Counted from the first letter of the stretch, positions 35,646-45,332 are shown. The stretch is 64,000 nt of DNA from Brevibacterium sp. RIT 803 (GCF_016892625.1 NZ_JAFEMW010000001.1:372001-436000); one strand, 5' to 3'. The notes: a model not told the origin generated them from the sequence alone. Numbers and translations: made by a program.

Positions 35646-36701
35646 TTAGATAATGTCTTGGTCAAGCGGTGCCATGGAAAACACCACATGCATTCCCAGG
35701 CCGCCCAAAGCTGCCATCGTTATGCCTGCCGTAGACGCACTGGCATTCAGCCCGGCTTTAAAAACAAACGTCACTTCTTTGCCGCGCAACTTCTTCGGGA
35801 TATACACCTGATCCATAAGCGGCCATGACTCTTTGTAGTTCGACCCGGCTCCCGTCGTATCGAACCCGAACTGTTGCGTATAGAACTCGTACTGCCGCCC
35901 ACCTGGCCAGCCGTGTGCCTTGTACTGGTCCCCGAATTCGATCCAGTAACGACCATGCGAGTTCACACCACCGGCGACACTGATCCCCATCCAATCCGCA
36001 CGGATCGACATGTGCGTGGCCCGGCTGGGGATCATCCGCCGAGTTTCGTTCGGGACGCCCGCGCCGCCGGGGAAGAACTCACCCCAATATGGGCCCACAC
36101 CGTCAACTGTGAGCCGGTTAGTGAGCTTGATCTGCGCGCCGTCATCTTCCGAAATGCGGGGACGCGCAAACGTGAACTGGCCAACAATCGGGTTCGCAAC
36201 TTCCCGCAGGTCCTTAATCATGCCGGGCTGGATGTCAGCCCGCGACGCAGGCTGGTCGATTTGCGCCAGCAACAAGTACGGTTGGAACTGTGGCAACGTC
36301 GTAGTCACGTGGTACGAGTTGTACGGACCGTCCTCTACTGAAGCGGGCGGTTGCCCCGTAAATTGGGTGTCTTCGATGAGCAGGTACACGTACTTCGTTG
36401 CCCCGCCAGATGACCCGGTGGGGGCAACAGGGACATCCGTATAGGAATCCTCCTGAACCACATACGATTGTCCAAACACACCCGGATAAGTCGACTTGAT
36501 GACCCCCGAACCCTCGTGTACTCGAACGGCAGCCCCGGGAGTTGGCAATGCAGTGACCCGAAAGTCGGAGGGCTCAATAATTCCAGTTGCTGCCATAGTG
36601 CCTGCATAGGTCGCCGCTCGCGCCAGCTCACCGTAGTTTTCAGCGCCGCCTTCACCTTCGATACCGCCGGTAGTGAACCATGGGACTGGGTAAAGGGCCA
36701 T
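35646..36701 (-). CDS. Minor tail protein
   Basis: A 351-aa protein. The ATG at 36701 is preferred because AGGAG is 7 nt upstream; an ATG at 36707 overlaps the previous stop. The N-terminal half (VRVHEGSGVIKSTYPGVFGQ) resembles tail appendage proteins of actinophages; the C-terminal half looks like a lectin-type beta domain (MSIRADWMGISVAGG, GRYWIEFGDQYKAHGW). It may contact the host surface. Confidence 0.7.
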   Translation of the reverse strand: MALYPVPWFTTGGIEGEGGAENYGELARAATYAGTMAATGIIEPSDFRVTALPTPGAAVRVHEGSGVIKSTYPGVFGQSYVVQEDSYTDVPVAPTGSSGGATKYVYLLIEDTQFTGQPPASVEDGPYNSYHVTTTLPQFQPYLLLAQIDQPASRADIQPGMIKDLREVANPIVGQFTFARPRISEDDGAQIKLTNRLTVDGVGPYWGEFFPGGAGVPNETRRMIPSRATHMSIRADWMGISVAGGVNSHGRYWIEFGDQYKAHGWPGGRQYEFYTQQFGFDTTGAGSNYKESWPLMDQVYIPKKLRGKEVTFVFKAGLNASASTAGITMAALGGLGMHVVFSMAPLDQDII

Positions 36702-36703
36702 AA

Positions 36704-37585
36704 TCATGCTCCTAGGCTTGTGTGGGCGGAACCCCAACGGATAGTTGCCGTGGCGGATCCATCGGGTGATGTGCCACGGAATGTGAATTCTGATGCCCCT
36801 GCGGGGACTTGGATTTGATCAAGGCGGGACTTGCGGGTGAGCTTCCCGGCGAGGCTCACGCCGTCGTCTCGGGTGGCTGTCTTGGCGCGTGCGTCGATGA
36901 CTACGAATCTGTCGTAGGCAAGGTTCGTGCCTAATTCGATTTCCCAGCCGGCGCCCGCGACTATTGGTCGGTTGACGGTGCCGTGGATGGTGATCGTCAC
37001 GTCCTTGGTGGCTCTCAGGCCGGGACTGGTGACGATGCCCTGCCTGATACCGCCTTTGAGCGTGACGATCGGTGATCGCATCGGTGATTTGATGCCGGCC
37101 GACTGCGGCGGGGTGATGGACAGAGTCACCTGCCCTCCCCCGCCGGTGTCGGGGTCGCCGTAGAACAGTCCGTCAACACGGTCGAAGACGGCGGTGCCGT
37201 CGGCGTGCTTGCGGGCGAAGATCTCCGAATCGTCGATGTCGAGGTCTCGGGGCCGGCCATAGGCGCGAACCGTGTGACCGTGAACACCGATCTCGAGGAC
37301 AGACTCTTCGCCCGGTTTCCGGTCGCGGGCAGCGGCCCAGGCGTTGGCGAATTCCGCCGCAACCTGGGCCGTTTCCTCAGCCGTGTCGCCTCGGAAGAAC
37401 ATGCCGAACTTGATGGGCTGAGGGTCCATGAAATCCCGCCCGACGAGGATGTTGTCCCCGACCGGGTTCGGCTGATCCTGCACCCGCCACCTGATACCGG
37501 TGGCGTTGAGAGTGGACACGTTGGCGTTGTGCCCACACCCGAACCTGTACCCATTGATCGCGAACTCACCGTTGTGGAGTTCCAT
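36704..37585 (-). CDS. Distal tail protein (Dit-like)
   Basis: A 293-aa protein directly after the tape measure gene, in the position of Dit. MELHNGEFAINGYRFGCGHN opens the domain; a conserved PQPIKFGMFFRGDTAEET segment and the C-terminal galectin-like half (KSRLDQIQVPAGASEFTFRG) agree with siphovirus Dit proteins, which join the tail tube to the tip. Confidence 0.75.
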   Translation of the reverse strand: MELHNGEFAINGYRFGCGHNANVSTLNATGIRWRVQDQPNPVGDNILVGRDFMDPQPIKFGMFFRGDTAEETAQVAAEFANAWAAARDRKPGEESVLEIGVHGHTVRAYGRPRDLDIDDSEIFARKHADGTAVFDRVDGLFYGDPDTGGGGQVTLSITPPQSAGIKSPMRSPIVTLKGGIRQGIVTSPGLRATKDVTITIHGTVNRPIVAGAGWEIELGTNLAYDRFVVIDARAKTATRDDGVSLAGKLTRKSRLDQIQVPAGASEFTFRGTSPDGSATATIRWGSAHTSLGA

Positions 37586-40500
37586 TTAGCGTGCTCCGAT
37601 CTTCTGAGATGACTTCGACAGGCGAGACCTGGACTGGTCGTAGCCAGCACCGACGACTGCGGTGACGGCGCCGGTGAACTGCTGCCCGTCTGCGTTGAAC
37701 GTGATTCGCATTTTCGAGAGTGCGTCGGCCAGGTCGTTGGGGTTGATCTCGTTGGCCTGGATGGCGCCGGCGACAGCGTTGGTGAACGCTGACTGGTCGA
37801 ACGACGGTCTGCCCGTGTTCGGGATGAACGTCCGGTTCTCGGCCAGTAGCTTCCGGGACTCGGCGGCGTTGTGGATCTGCTCGCCGCCGGAGAGGTTGAC
37901 GAGCTCGGGCCCGTTCTCCCCCACGACAGCCCACCCGGACTTCGCGGACTGGGTGCCCTGCTCGTACCAGTGGTTGCGTTCCCAGAACGACCGGGCGCCC
38001 TGAACGTCGCCGTAGCGCTGCTTGATGTACTTGAGGCCGTACTCGAGCTGCATCTTCGGGTCCGAGGTCTTCGAGCCACCGACAGATCCCCATGTTGAGT
38101 TGAGGAACTGGAACAGTCCGTAGGCCGTCGACGTTGGATTCTGGGCGTTCGGGTTCCATCGCGACTCTCTTGTGAGGAGCCAGTTGAGGTCACCGAACTG
38201 GTCCCCCATGCCCATCTGCTCGAGCATCTGCTTGGCCATCGACTTGATAGGCCCGTTGGCGACATTTGAGAAGTCCGCCGTACCGGCGTTCTTCCCGTAG
38301 TCCTTCGCCTTGCCGATGAGCCCCTCGGAGGCTTGGGACATGATGCCCTTGCCGAGTTGCCCACCAATGCCATCAGGGAGCATCTTCGCGTGCTTGGCGT
38401 AGATCTGCTCAGTGAGCTTCTTAGCCGCCGCCTCATAGGACTTGGCCATGTTGTCACCAGGCTTCGCACCAGCACGATCGAGGAACGGGTGAGACATTTC
38501 GCCGCCCATACCTGGCAGTCCTCCTGCCAACGCTTCGGACAGCGCTTTCACTGCCGCGATGTGGACGTGGTTGTAGTGCATGCCCCGGACGGCGCCGGTG
38601 TACATGTAGTTCTGACCGTTCTTGATCTGCTTCCCATTCGCGGGCGAGTAGATCAGTTCCGCCAGGTCTGCACCGTAGGTGTTGCGCCAGAAGTTGAAGA
38701 TGTCCATCGACGGTGACGTATCGATCGCGTTACCGCGTGAGTGGTGCGACCTGTTCCCCGATGCCGTGATCGACCCGCCACGGTAGGCGGAGTTCAATGT
38801 TGCGTTCGGGAACTTCTCCTTCGTGATCGCCCACAGATTCCGCCACACACCAGAATCAGCGAATGCGTTAACACCAGGCACGGGACCGAAGACCCCACCT
38901 GATGCGAATGCGTTGGACTGAGCGTGCAACAGGTCATCGAGACGACCCTGACGAGCAGCATCGTTCTGAGCCTTCACACCGGCTTCGCCACCCATGGCAC
39001 GCGTCCACTCCGGCCGCATGATCGCCTCACCGCCGGAGAGGTACAGATCCCCTGCTGTGGGTGAACGGAACTGGTGGATATCACGGCCCGGCGAGTACCC
39101 GGGCATCACACCACCGGATTCGAACTTCAACGACTTCGGGGCAGCCAGCTTCACGCCAACATCACCGAACGCCTTGTTCACCGATGAAGTGAACTTACCC
39201 AGAACCCCAATCAGACTATTCAGACGACTACCCAGTTCGGGCTTTGCGTCCCGCATCTGGGCATCGATGCCGTCACGAACACCTTCCATGTTCGTGTTCG
39301 ATGTGGACAAGATCGACTCGAAACCACGCTTATTCAGCCCTTTCAGACTGCCCAAACGGATGTCGTAGTCGTCGTAAATGTCCGACATGGTGCCGTCGGT
39401 TGCCCGACGCATGTCACCGAACTTGCCGCCTGTGGTCTTCTTCAACGATTCGAAGTCTTCTTCGGACTTCTTCTTCATCGAACCTTGCTTGTCGATGAGC
39501 ATGAGCCGCATGAGTTCCTGCTGCTCAGTCGATGCCGTCAACTGCCCGGCTTGCTTCGACGCCACAGTCGACCGCATTGCTTCCTGCTGGGTCTGCGTGT
39601 TCAACAGCATGGCCGCGTTCTGCGTCTTAGTGTTCAGAAGCATTGCTGCCTGTTGTGTTTGCGTGTCCAGCAGTTTCCCCGCGTTTGCGGCCTGTGTGGT
39701 GGTGAGCATTCCCGTCTGGTTCAACTGTGTGTCCAGCAGCATGCCCGCCTGCGCGGTCTGCGTGTTCAGAAGCATCGATTCCCAGCCGAGTGCCACGGCC
39801 TCTTGCATCTGGCTCATGGCGTCGAGCGTGGTGGTCGACATGTCCTGCATTGCAAGACCTGCCAGACCCTCATCGTCGGCGACCACCGGGTTGGCGGTCA
39901 CATCCATCGACATGTCTGCAGGCTGAAAAGCCATCATGTTCGGCACAGCCGCAGCACCCAACATGGATGCCGCTGACTGCACGTCAGTGACCCCGCCGAG
40001 CATGCCCTGCACGAGACCCTCAGCAGTGAACCCACCGAGCTCAGACATGACACGCGACGGCGAGTGGATACCCAGGACAGACTTGAACGTGGACTCCATG
40101 ACCTTCGCCAGGTTGGCGATCGCGGACTCAACGTTCTTCTGCTTGCCTTCGAGACCCTTCACCACACCGTCAGCGGCAGCAGCTCCGCCTTTGTGGAATC
40201 CTTCGGTGACGTACTGGCCGGCCTGGTTCGCGTACTTCTCGTAATCGGACCAAGCACCCAGATAGGACTTGCGTTCAGCACTCGTGGCGTCAATGAAGCT
40301 GTCGGCCATGTTGGAACCCTCGGCCACACCAGCCTGGGCGATTTCCTGGATGATGGATCCGGGAATGCCCAGTTCGGTGAGCTTTTTCAGCTTCCCCGCG
40401 AACGCCTTCATCGCTCCGACGTCCATGGTCATGGACTTCGCTGCCTGGCCCAGATTGGAGTACGACGACCACTGCCCGTTCTCACGAGTCTGGTACGTTC

Positions 40501-43500
40501 CCACATCGAGATCTCGGCCACCGAGGAGACTCGAGGCAACCGAGTCCTTGATGCCCTTGAGTTCGGTGGCCTTATCCTGGGCCTTCTTGAGTTTGGCGTC
40601 GATCTTCTCAGCCTGCGAATACAGGGCTTTGAGGTTCGCTTCGAACGTCCGTGCCGACGATGTGGCTCGTGAGCGTGAGCCCTTTGACAGGTCCTGATTC
40701 CCGCCTAGATCAAACAGGCGATCAACAGCGGAGTACCCGCCGCTGAGCCCACCGGTGACCTGGTCGCGAATGTTGCCGCGGCGCACATCGGTGCGGAGGT
40801 CTCCCTGCAGTTCGCCGACACGTGCTCGGCGTTCCTTCTCCTCCTTGGCCTTCTGGTCGGCTATGCGCTTCGCTTCCTTGGCTGCACGCTCGTCGTCCTT
40901 GGCTTTCTCCTTCGCAGCCTTGAGCGATTTCTTTGCTGCCGCCAACTCGTCCTCAGCAGTACGGACGCGACGAGTCGCAGTCGCTTTCGCGAACTTCGAT
41001 TTCGCGTCCTGTTTCGCACGCCGAGCCGCTTTCAGACGGTCCTCGGCCGAGCCGACCGTGGACTGAGCCGATGCAATTCCGCCCTTGGCCATGGGGATCA
41101 TTCCAGGCATACGGGTGAGCGCTTCCACCATGATTTTCCATGACCGCTTCGACCCATCGAGAGGAATGAATGCCTCGTCGACGTCCATGCGGTCGCCGAC
41201 AACACGCCACGTATTCGGCTTGACCATCTCAGCAATGTTCGAGTGAACACCACCGGCCGCCATGGGCATCAGGTCGATGCCGCCGTGGAACTTTGGTCCC
41301 CACTGGTTCAGGCTTCCAGGTGTTTTGCTTCGGTTCCTGTTCGGGTTAAGTAGGTTCTCCGGCATGTTCTTGATGCCGTTCTTCGGCTCAGTGACGTTGA
41401 AGTGGACGTTGATTTGAACGTCCTTGTCGATATCGTCGACTGCCTTCTTTGTCGCCCTCGCCTCCTTCTTGGCGGCATCGTCCATCCACGACTTCACGCT
41501 GACACCGGGCGGAATCTCAAGGATTTCCCGAGCCATCTTCTTGGCCTTGTCGCCACCAACACCGAACTGCTTACCCGCGGCAACCAAGTCGTCGTAGGTG
41601 TTCTGCAACTGCCCCTGGACATCCTCCTGAGATCTACCGTGTTCGGCCATGGCCTGTGCTGCGGCAATTCCCTCGCTGGCAATACCGTCCAGGGCGTCCT
41701 GGTTGTTTCGGCCCTTCTCGGTGGTGATGTCGAGACTGGTGCCGTTCTCTTTGATGGATTCGGTGACCGAGTCGATTGCGGCTTCGTACTGCCGCATCGC
41801 TTCGCGTTCGTCCAGATTTGCCAGACCGAGGGCCACAAGACCATCGAGCATGTCCGACAGTGAGTCCGACGCCTCGCCGGCCGCGCTGCCCACACCTTGG
41901 ACGGCACCGGCGGCCGCACTCGCGTTGACAGGGAGTTCACCCAGTGCGATTTTTGCCAGGGTGGCATTATCTGTCGCGTATCCCATGGCCTTTGCTTGCT
42001 CGATGAGCTGGCCCTGAAGGGTAGGCATGCTGGCGATCACATCACCAGCGGAGTAGTCGAATTCCTTGGCCGACTCTGCGGCCGCCCGGAAGTTTGATTC
42101 GAGCATGTCCATGTTGCCTGCGGACATCATCGAGCTCAGTGACTGGTCCATGGCTTCCATGGAGTCCTTCGCAAGTTCGGCACTCGAATCGAAAATGCCA
42201 AACATCGATCCGGCGTTGTCGAGGAACCCGAGGAACCCGTTCTGGTTGATAACGTCCAGGGCGTCGCCGAATCCGTTAATATGCGCGGCGCCAGATCCGG
42301 TCACTTCGAACAGCTGGTCTAGGGATGCCACGCTCAGGCTGTTCTGGTCGTCAAGCTGGATGAGCGCGTTCGTCAGTTCCTGCGTGCTCTTCACATTGCC
42401 CGCAAACATGTCGGCCACCGCACCTGCCGCGATCAGGGCAGTGACAGCGCCCGTAGCGGCAACGGCCGCCTTGGTGACTCCACCAATGACACCTTTTGCC
42501 TTCGATGCGCCCGGCAGTGAGAGAACCTTGTCCAGCGCCTCCGACTTCGTGCGCAGAGTGTTCACTGCGTCGATCGTGTCGACGACCCGCGGGGCGAGGA
42601 GAAGGAAGCCACCTGCGGCGAGGGAGGTCACGCCTACTACGCCGGCGATTGCTCCGCCGAGCTTGATCATTGGCTCTGGTGCCTGCCCGACGATGCCGAC
42701 GAGATTGCCGACCCCTTCAACGACACCGGCGACCGCAGGGGCGAAGGTGCCGCCGAGAGTGATCGCGGTGTCCTTGATCTGATTGCCCGCGATCTTGATT
42801 CGAGACTCGGCGGTCTCGTATCGCTTGGAGGCTTCCTGGATGAGGGCAGTGTTCTCTTCCCAGGCGGACTTGCCCATGTCCAGGGACTCGGTGAGAAGGT
42901 CACCAGCGCCAGCGAGCTGGAGCATGACCTGCGTTTCCTCGGTGCCCTTGATGCCGAGTTCTTTCATGGTCTCGACGACGTTTCCGCCGCCTTCCTTGAC
43001 CCCATTGAGTCCGTCGGTGAGCATCGCGACAGCCCGGACGGGATCCTCTTCGTAGGCCTGCGCGAACTGCTTGGATGTGACACCGGAGACGCGGGCCAGC
43101 TCTTCCAGTCCCTCGCCGCCGTTCTTCACGTCGGCATACATGCGGTTCATGACACGCGTCATCACGCCACCACCGAGCTCTGCCCGGATGCCCACAGAAG
43201 CCATCGCGTTCGACAGCGCGAGAATGTCAGCCTCTGTGGCTCCGGCGAGCTTGCCGGCACCTGCCAGGCGCTGAGCCATGTTGAGAATGTCCTTCTCAGT
43301 GGACGCTCCGTTGTTGCCGAGCTCGACGAGGGTGGCGCCGAAGCGACCGACATCCTTGCCTGCGGTGCCCATGACGTTCGTGATCTGAGCGATCGAGGTC
43401 GCCGCCTCTTCGGCGGTAAGGTTCGTGGCCTCCCCGAGGTCGATCATGGTCTTGGTGAACGACACAACATCGTCGGTCTTCACGCCCAGCTGACCGGCCG

Positions 43501-43900
43501 CTTCGGCGACGGCGGCGATTTCCTCGTGGGTGGTCGGCAGCGTCTTCGCGAGATCGCGCAGGCCCGACTGGATGTCCGCAAGCTGGCGTGGTGTCCCGTC
43601 GACCGTTTTCATGACGCCGGTCCAGGCGGACTCCCACGACATCGTCGCCTTGGTTGCTAGACCAAGAGCCCCAACAACGACACCGCCGAAGGTCGCGAGT
43701 CCAGCACCAACAGTGGTCATTTCTTGGCTGTACTGCTGGGCCGCCTTCATGGCACGCCCTGCGCCGGTAGTGGATTTGTTCCAAGCGGTCTCTGTCTTGT
43801 TCGCCGCGTCCACTGCAGCCTTACCGGCTGCGGCCATGTCGGCTTTGTACTGGTTGACCTTCACCGACAGCAGGGCGGAGACGCTACGAACTTCGGTCAT
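37586..43900 (-). CDS. Tape measure protein with two wall-hydrolase domains
   Basis: A 2104-aa protein that sets tail length. The N-terminal ~600 residues carry the phage tail tape measure core (GKDVGRFGATLVELGNNGAS) and hydrophobic segments near 400-500. A charged coiled coil spans ~940-1050. Nine 11-residue repeats occupy 1377-1475. Near 1720-1780 is a His/Asp metal-type peptidase-like domain (HHSRGNAIDTSPS, HYNHVHIA), and near 1905-1960 a transglycosylase SLT domain (LLTRESRWNPN, AYGLFQFLNSTWG). The end has VGENGPELVNLSGGEQIHN, a tape-measure hallmark. It abuts the Dit gene. Confidence 0.95.
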   Translation of the reverse strand: MTEVRSVSALLSVKVNQYKADMAAAGKAAVDAANKTETAWNKSTTGAGRAMKAAQQYSQEMTTVGAGLATFGGVVVGALGLATKATMSWESAWTGVMKTVDGTPRQLADIQSGLRDLAKTLPTTHEEIAAVAEAAGQLGVKTDDVVSFTKTMIDLGEATNLTAEEAATSIAQITNVMGTAGKDVGRFGATLVELGNNGASTEKDILNMAQRLAGAGKLAGATEADILALSNAMASVGIRAELGGGVMTRVMNRMYADVKNGGEGLEELARVSGVTSKQFAQAYEEDPVRAVAMLTDGLNGVKEGGGNVVETMKELGIKGTEETQVMLQLAGAGDLLTESLDMGKSAWEENTALIQEASKRYETAESRIKIAGNQIKDTAITLGGTFAPAVAGVVEGVGNLVGIVGQAPEPMIKLGGAIAGVVGVTSLAAGGFLLLAPRVVDTIDAVNTLRTKSEALDKVLSLPGASKAKGVIGGVTKAAVAATGAVTALIAAGAVADMFAGNVKSTQELTNALIQLDDQNSLSVASLDQLFEVTGSGAAHINGFGDALDVINQNGFLGFLDNAGSMFGIFDSSAELAKDSMEAMDQSLSSMMSAGNMDMLESNFRAAAESAKEFDYSAGDVIASMPTLQGQLIEQAKAMGYATDNATLAKIALGELPVNASAAAGAVQGVGSAAGEASDSLSDMLDGLVALGLANLDEREAMRQYEAAIDSVTESIKENGTSLDITTEKGRNNQDALDGIASEGIAAAQAMAEHGRSQEDVQGQLQNTYDDLVAAGKQFGVGGDKAKKMAREILEIPPGVSVKSWMDDAAKKEARATKKAVDDIDKDVQINVHFNVTEPKNGIKNMPENLLNPNRNRSKTPGSLNQWGPKFHGGIDLMPMAAGGVHSNIAEMVKPNTWRVVGDRMDVDEAFIPLDGSKRSWKIMVEALTRMPGMIPMAKGGIASAQSTVGSAEDRLKAARRAKQDAKSKFAKATATRRVRTAEDELAAAKKSLKAAKEKAKDDERAAKEAKRIADQKAKEEKERRARVGELQGDLRTDVRRGNIRDQVTGGLSGGYSAVDRLFDLGGNQDLSKGSRSRATSSARTFEANLKALYSQAEKIDAKLKKAQDKATELKGIKDSVASSLLGGRDLDVGTYQTRENGQWSSYSNLGQAAKSMTMDVGAMKAFAGKLKKLTELGIPGSIIQEIAQAGVAEGSNMADSFIDATSAERKSYLGAWSDYEKYANQAGQYVTEGFHKGGAAAADGVVKGLEGKQKNVESAIANLAKVMESTFKSVLGIHSPSRVMSELGGFTAEGLVQGMLGGVTDVQSAASMLGAAAVPNMMAFQPADMSMDVTANPVVADDEGLAGLAMQDMSTTTLDAMSQMQEAVALGWESMLLNTQTAQAGMLLDTQLNQTGMLTTTQAANAGKLLDTQTQQAAMLLNTKTQNAAMLLNTQTQQEAMRSTVASKQAGQLTASTEQQELMRLMLIDKQGSMKKKSEEDFESLKKTTGGKFGDMRRATDGTMSDIYDDYDIRLGSLKGLNKRGFESILSTSNTNMEGVRDGIDAQMRDAKPELGSRLNSLIGVLGKFTSSVNKAFGDVGVKLAAPKSLKFESGGVMPGYSPGRDIHQFRSPTAGDLYLSGGEAIMRPEWTRAMGGEAGVKAQNDAARQGRLDDLLHAQSNAFASGGVFGPVPGVNAFADSGVWRNLWAITKEKFPNATLNSAYRGGSITASGNRSHHSRGNAIDTSPSMDIFNFWRNTYGADLAELIYSPANGKQIKNGQNYMYTGAVRGMHYNHVHIAAVKALSEALAGGLPGMGGEMSHPFLDRAGAKPGDNMAKSYEAAAKKLTEQIYAKHAKMLPDGIGGQLGKGIMSQASEGLIGKAKDYGKNAGTADFSNVANGPIKSMAKQMLEQMGMGDQFGDLNWLLTRESRWNPNAQNPTSTAYGLFQFLNSTWGSVGGSKTSDPKMQLEYGLKYIKQRYGDVQGARSFWERNHWYEQGTQSAKSGWAVVGENGPELVNLSGGEQIHNAAESRKLLAENRTFIPNTGRPSFDQSAFTNAVAGAIQANEINPNDLADALSKMRITFNADGQQFTGAVTAVVGAGYDQSRSRLSKSSQKIGAR
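39476..39772 (-). repeat. Nine tandem 33-bp repeats (11 residues each) in the tape measure gene
   Basis: The units follow LLNTQTAQAGM, LLDTQLNQTGM, LTTTQAANAGK, LLDTQTQQAAM and so on, in exact 11-residue phase for 99 residues. DNA copies have diverged. Hendecad periodicity gives a straight coiled coil, so this is likely a rod section. Copy number could change tail length. Confidence 0.85.
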
Positions 43901-43955
43901 GGCAGTGGCCTCCTATATGATTTGGTGACTACAAGCGGGATGGATAGGACTAGCC

Positions 43956-44279
43956 ATGGCCAGGACGAAAAGGCACGGATATCAGTACAAGCCGGTTACC
44001 GATTTCTCGGGAGCGCGGCCTGATGCGTCGACGCCAGCTGGCAGGGAGCGTCGATACACCCAGCTCAAGAAGCGATCAGTACTGCTGCTTCTGGTGGCGA
44101 TCTGTTCCGCAGTCCTCTACTTCGTTCTCTTGCTCGTGGGTCACTTCGCGATTCCGCCTGCATCAAACGTGGCGGTCCAGGTGATATTCACGGTCGCGTT
44201 GGCGGCATCGCTTTTCCTGGCAGTGGGTTCAGCCTTCGCCGCCCTAATCGTGCGTTTGGTTGCCGCACTTAAGCGGTAG
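43956..44279 (+). CDS. Plus-strand membrane protein inside the tail module
   Basis: A 107-aa protein with a basic N-terminus and two or three hydrophobic segments (VLLLLVAICSAVLYFVLLLV; VAVQVIFTVALAASLFLAVG). It lies between the tape measure and tail chaperone genes, opposite to them, and its stop abuts the convergent chaperone reading frame. TAGGAC is about 5 nt before the ATG; no Shine-Dalgarno. Probably an independently expressed cargo gene, for example in superinfection exclusion; that role is a guess. Confidence 0.65.
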   Translation: MARTKRHGYQYKPVTDFSGARPDASTPAGRERRYTQLKKRSVLLLLVAICSAVLYFVLLLVGHFAIPPASNVAVQVIFTVALAASLFLAVGSAFAALIVRLVAALKR

Positions 44280-44624
44280 TTACTCGTCAACGACCACGTA
44301 TGTCTTAGTTCCGCTGTCGAGTGCCTTTGCCTTGCCGGAATCCTGGAATTCCTCAATCTCCGCGCACGCCATGCACCGGGTGTTCTTCACCTCGTAGTCA
44401 TGCGGGTGCTCGCCCGACGACAGCGACATCGGTTGACCGCACCCTTGGCACAGGTCTGCCTCGTAAAGCGTGAGGGCCAGGGCGAGAGAGCGGTCTTTCT
44501 GCGACCATTTCTTCCCTGGCTTACGTTCCCCGCGTAGCACGGACACGGGTTGGCCCCATGCCCGTGCCGTGCGGGTTTGCGTGAGTGCGTTTAGTCCTCG
44601 GCCGTCGGCCCAGGCTTCCGCGAT
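44280..44624 (-). CDS. Tail assembly chaperone, frameshifted C-terminal part
   Basis: This frame has no proper start: upstream of a GTG at 44546 it stays open into the end of the first chaperone gene. At 44624-44630 the minus strand has C CCA AAA in the frame of gene one; a -1 slip there continues as KIAEAWADGRG and into this frame, adding 114 residues. The extension holds a zinc-binding CQGCG...CMAC pair seen in second tail chaperones of actinophages. The fused protein would be 318 aa. Confidence 0.82.
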   Translation of the reverse strand: MAEAWADGRGLNALTQTRTARAWGQPVSVLRGERKPGKKWSQKDRSLALALTLYEADLCQGCGQPMSLSSGEHPHDYEVKNTRCMACAEIEEFQDSGKAKALDSGTKTYVVVDE

Positions 44625-45235
44625 TTTGGGATGAGCTCTCCCGGGTCATTGCTCGTCAGGTCGTAGAACGCCTTATAGAGCTTGTCCATCTGCGTATCCC
44701 CGAGCTTCTCGGACACGACACGCATCTGCTCGGGAGTGAAGGCACGCTCGCCGGTGTCGGTGACGACCGCGTGGGAGATGATGTGAATGCCGGCCTCTTT
44801 GCGCATGACAGCTTCGGACGCTGACAGTGATGCTCGCCGAACCGCATCCTTGATCTCTTTGCCGTCGCCGATCTCGGCTCGCTTGCACTCTTCACGCGCA
44901 TAACCCGCAGCGTCCTTGGCTGCCTGATCGGCTCGGTCCTTCGCGCTCTTGCGCGCTTCCTTGGTGAGCTCGTCGATCCTGTCCTGCTCGAGAGCCTGGA
45001 CAATAAACTCCTCCGCGGAGTCCTGCAGTTCATTCTGCAGTCGGTCGCGCTTCTCGATCAGCTCGGCACGTTCAGCGCCGGCGTCGAGGGTCTGCTCGTC
45101 ATCGGATCCGGCCAGAAGCTCGAGATCAGCCTCGACTGCGCGCAGATGACCGGCCGCGTCGGCGGCCTTGAAGATCGTTACAGGCGTCTGCGCGGCGCTG
45201 ATGCCTGCAATGAAGTCGTCGGGATTGAAAGCCAT
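44591..45235 (-). CDS. Tail assembly chaperone, unshifted product
   Basis: A 214-aa mostly helical, charged protein (MAFNPDDFIAGISAAQTPVT...) directly between the major tail protein and tape measure genes. Such gpG-like proteins coat the tape measure during tail assembly. Ends in TAA; a minority of ribosomes should shift at the slippery site. RBS GGAGGAAT precedes the ATG. Confidence 0.85.
   Translation of the reverse strand: MAFNPDDFIAGISAAQTPVTIFKAADAAGHLRAVEADLELLAGSDDEQTLDAGAERAELIEKRDRLQNELQDSAEEFIVQALEQDRIDELTKEARKSAKDRADQAAKDAAGYAREECKRAEIGDGKEIKDAVRRASLSASEAVMRKEAGIHIISHAVVTDTGERAFTPEQMRVVSEKLGDTQMDKLYKAFYDLTSNDPGELIPKSRKPGPTAED
44624..44630 (-). promoter_or_regulatory. -1 programmed frameshift slippery heptamer
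   Basis: C CCA AAA in phase with the upstream chaperone frame fits X XXY YYZ exactly, 11 codons before the TAA at 44591. It is the classic location for the G/GT switch of tail assembly chaperones. A possible stimulator downstream was not modelled. Confidence 0.8.
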
Positions 45236-45284
45236 GATCTATTCCTCCATGTGAAAGATGTGGGGTTCTCCATGTGGGGGTAGA

Positions 45285-45319
45285 CCAGTGGGCAGGCCAT
45301 GGAGGAACCTGCCCACTGG
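45285..45319 (-). terminator. Strong hairpin after the major tail protein gene
   Basis: A perfect 12-bp stem (45285-45296 with 45308-45319) with an 11-nt loop, 14 bp past the stop of the major tail protein. No T-run follows, so it may work as an attenuator or mRNA stabiliser that keeps tail-tube mRNA in excess over the chaperones. Confidence 0.7.
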
Positions 45320-45332
45320 GGTCTTGGATGGG

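Noticed and set aside
39476..39772. Regular 33-bp repeats resembling a CRISPR array
   Set aside because: Units are contiguous, in frame, diverged and code for an 11-residue protein repeat; no spacers and no cas genes.
44280..44546. Independent 88-aa zinc-finger gene starting at GTG 44546
   Set aside because: Frame is open upstream into a perfect slippery heptamer and position matches the second tail chaperone, so a frameshift product explains it better.
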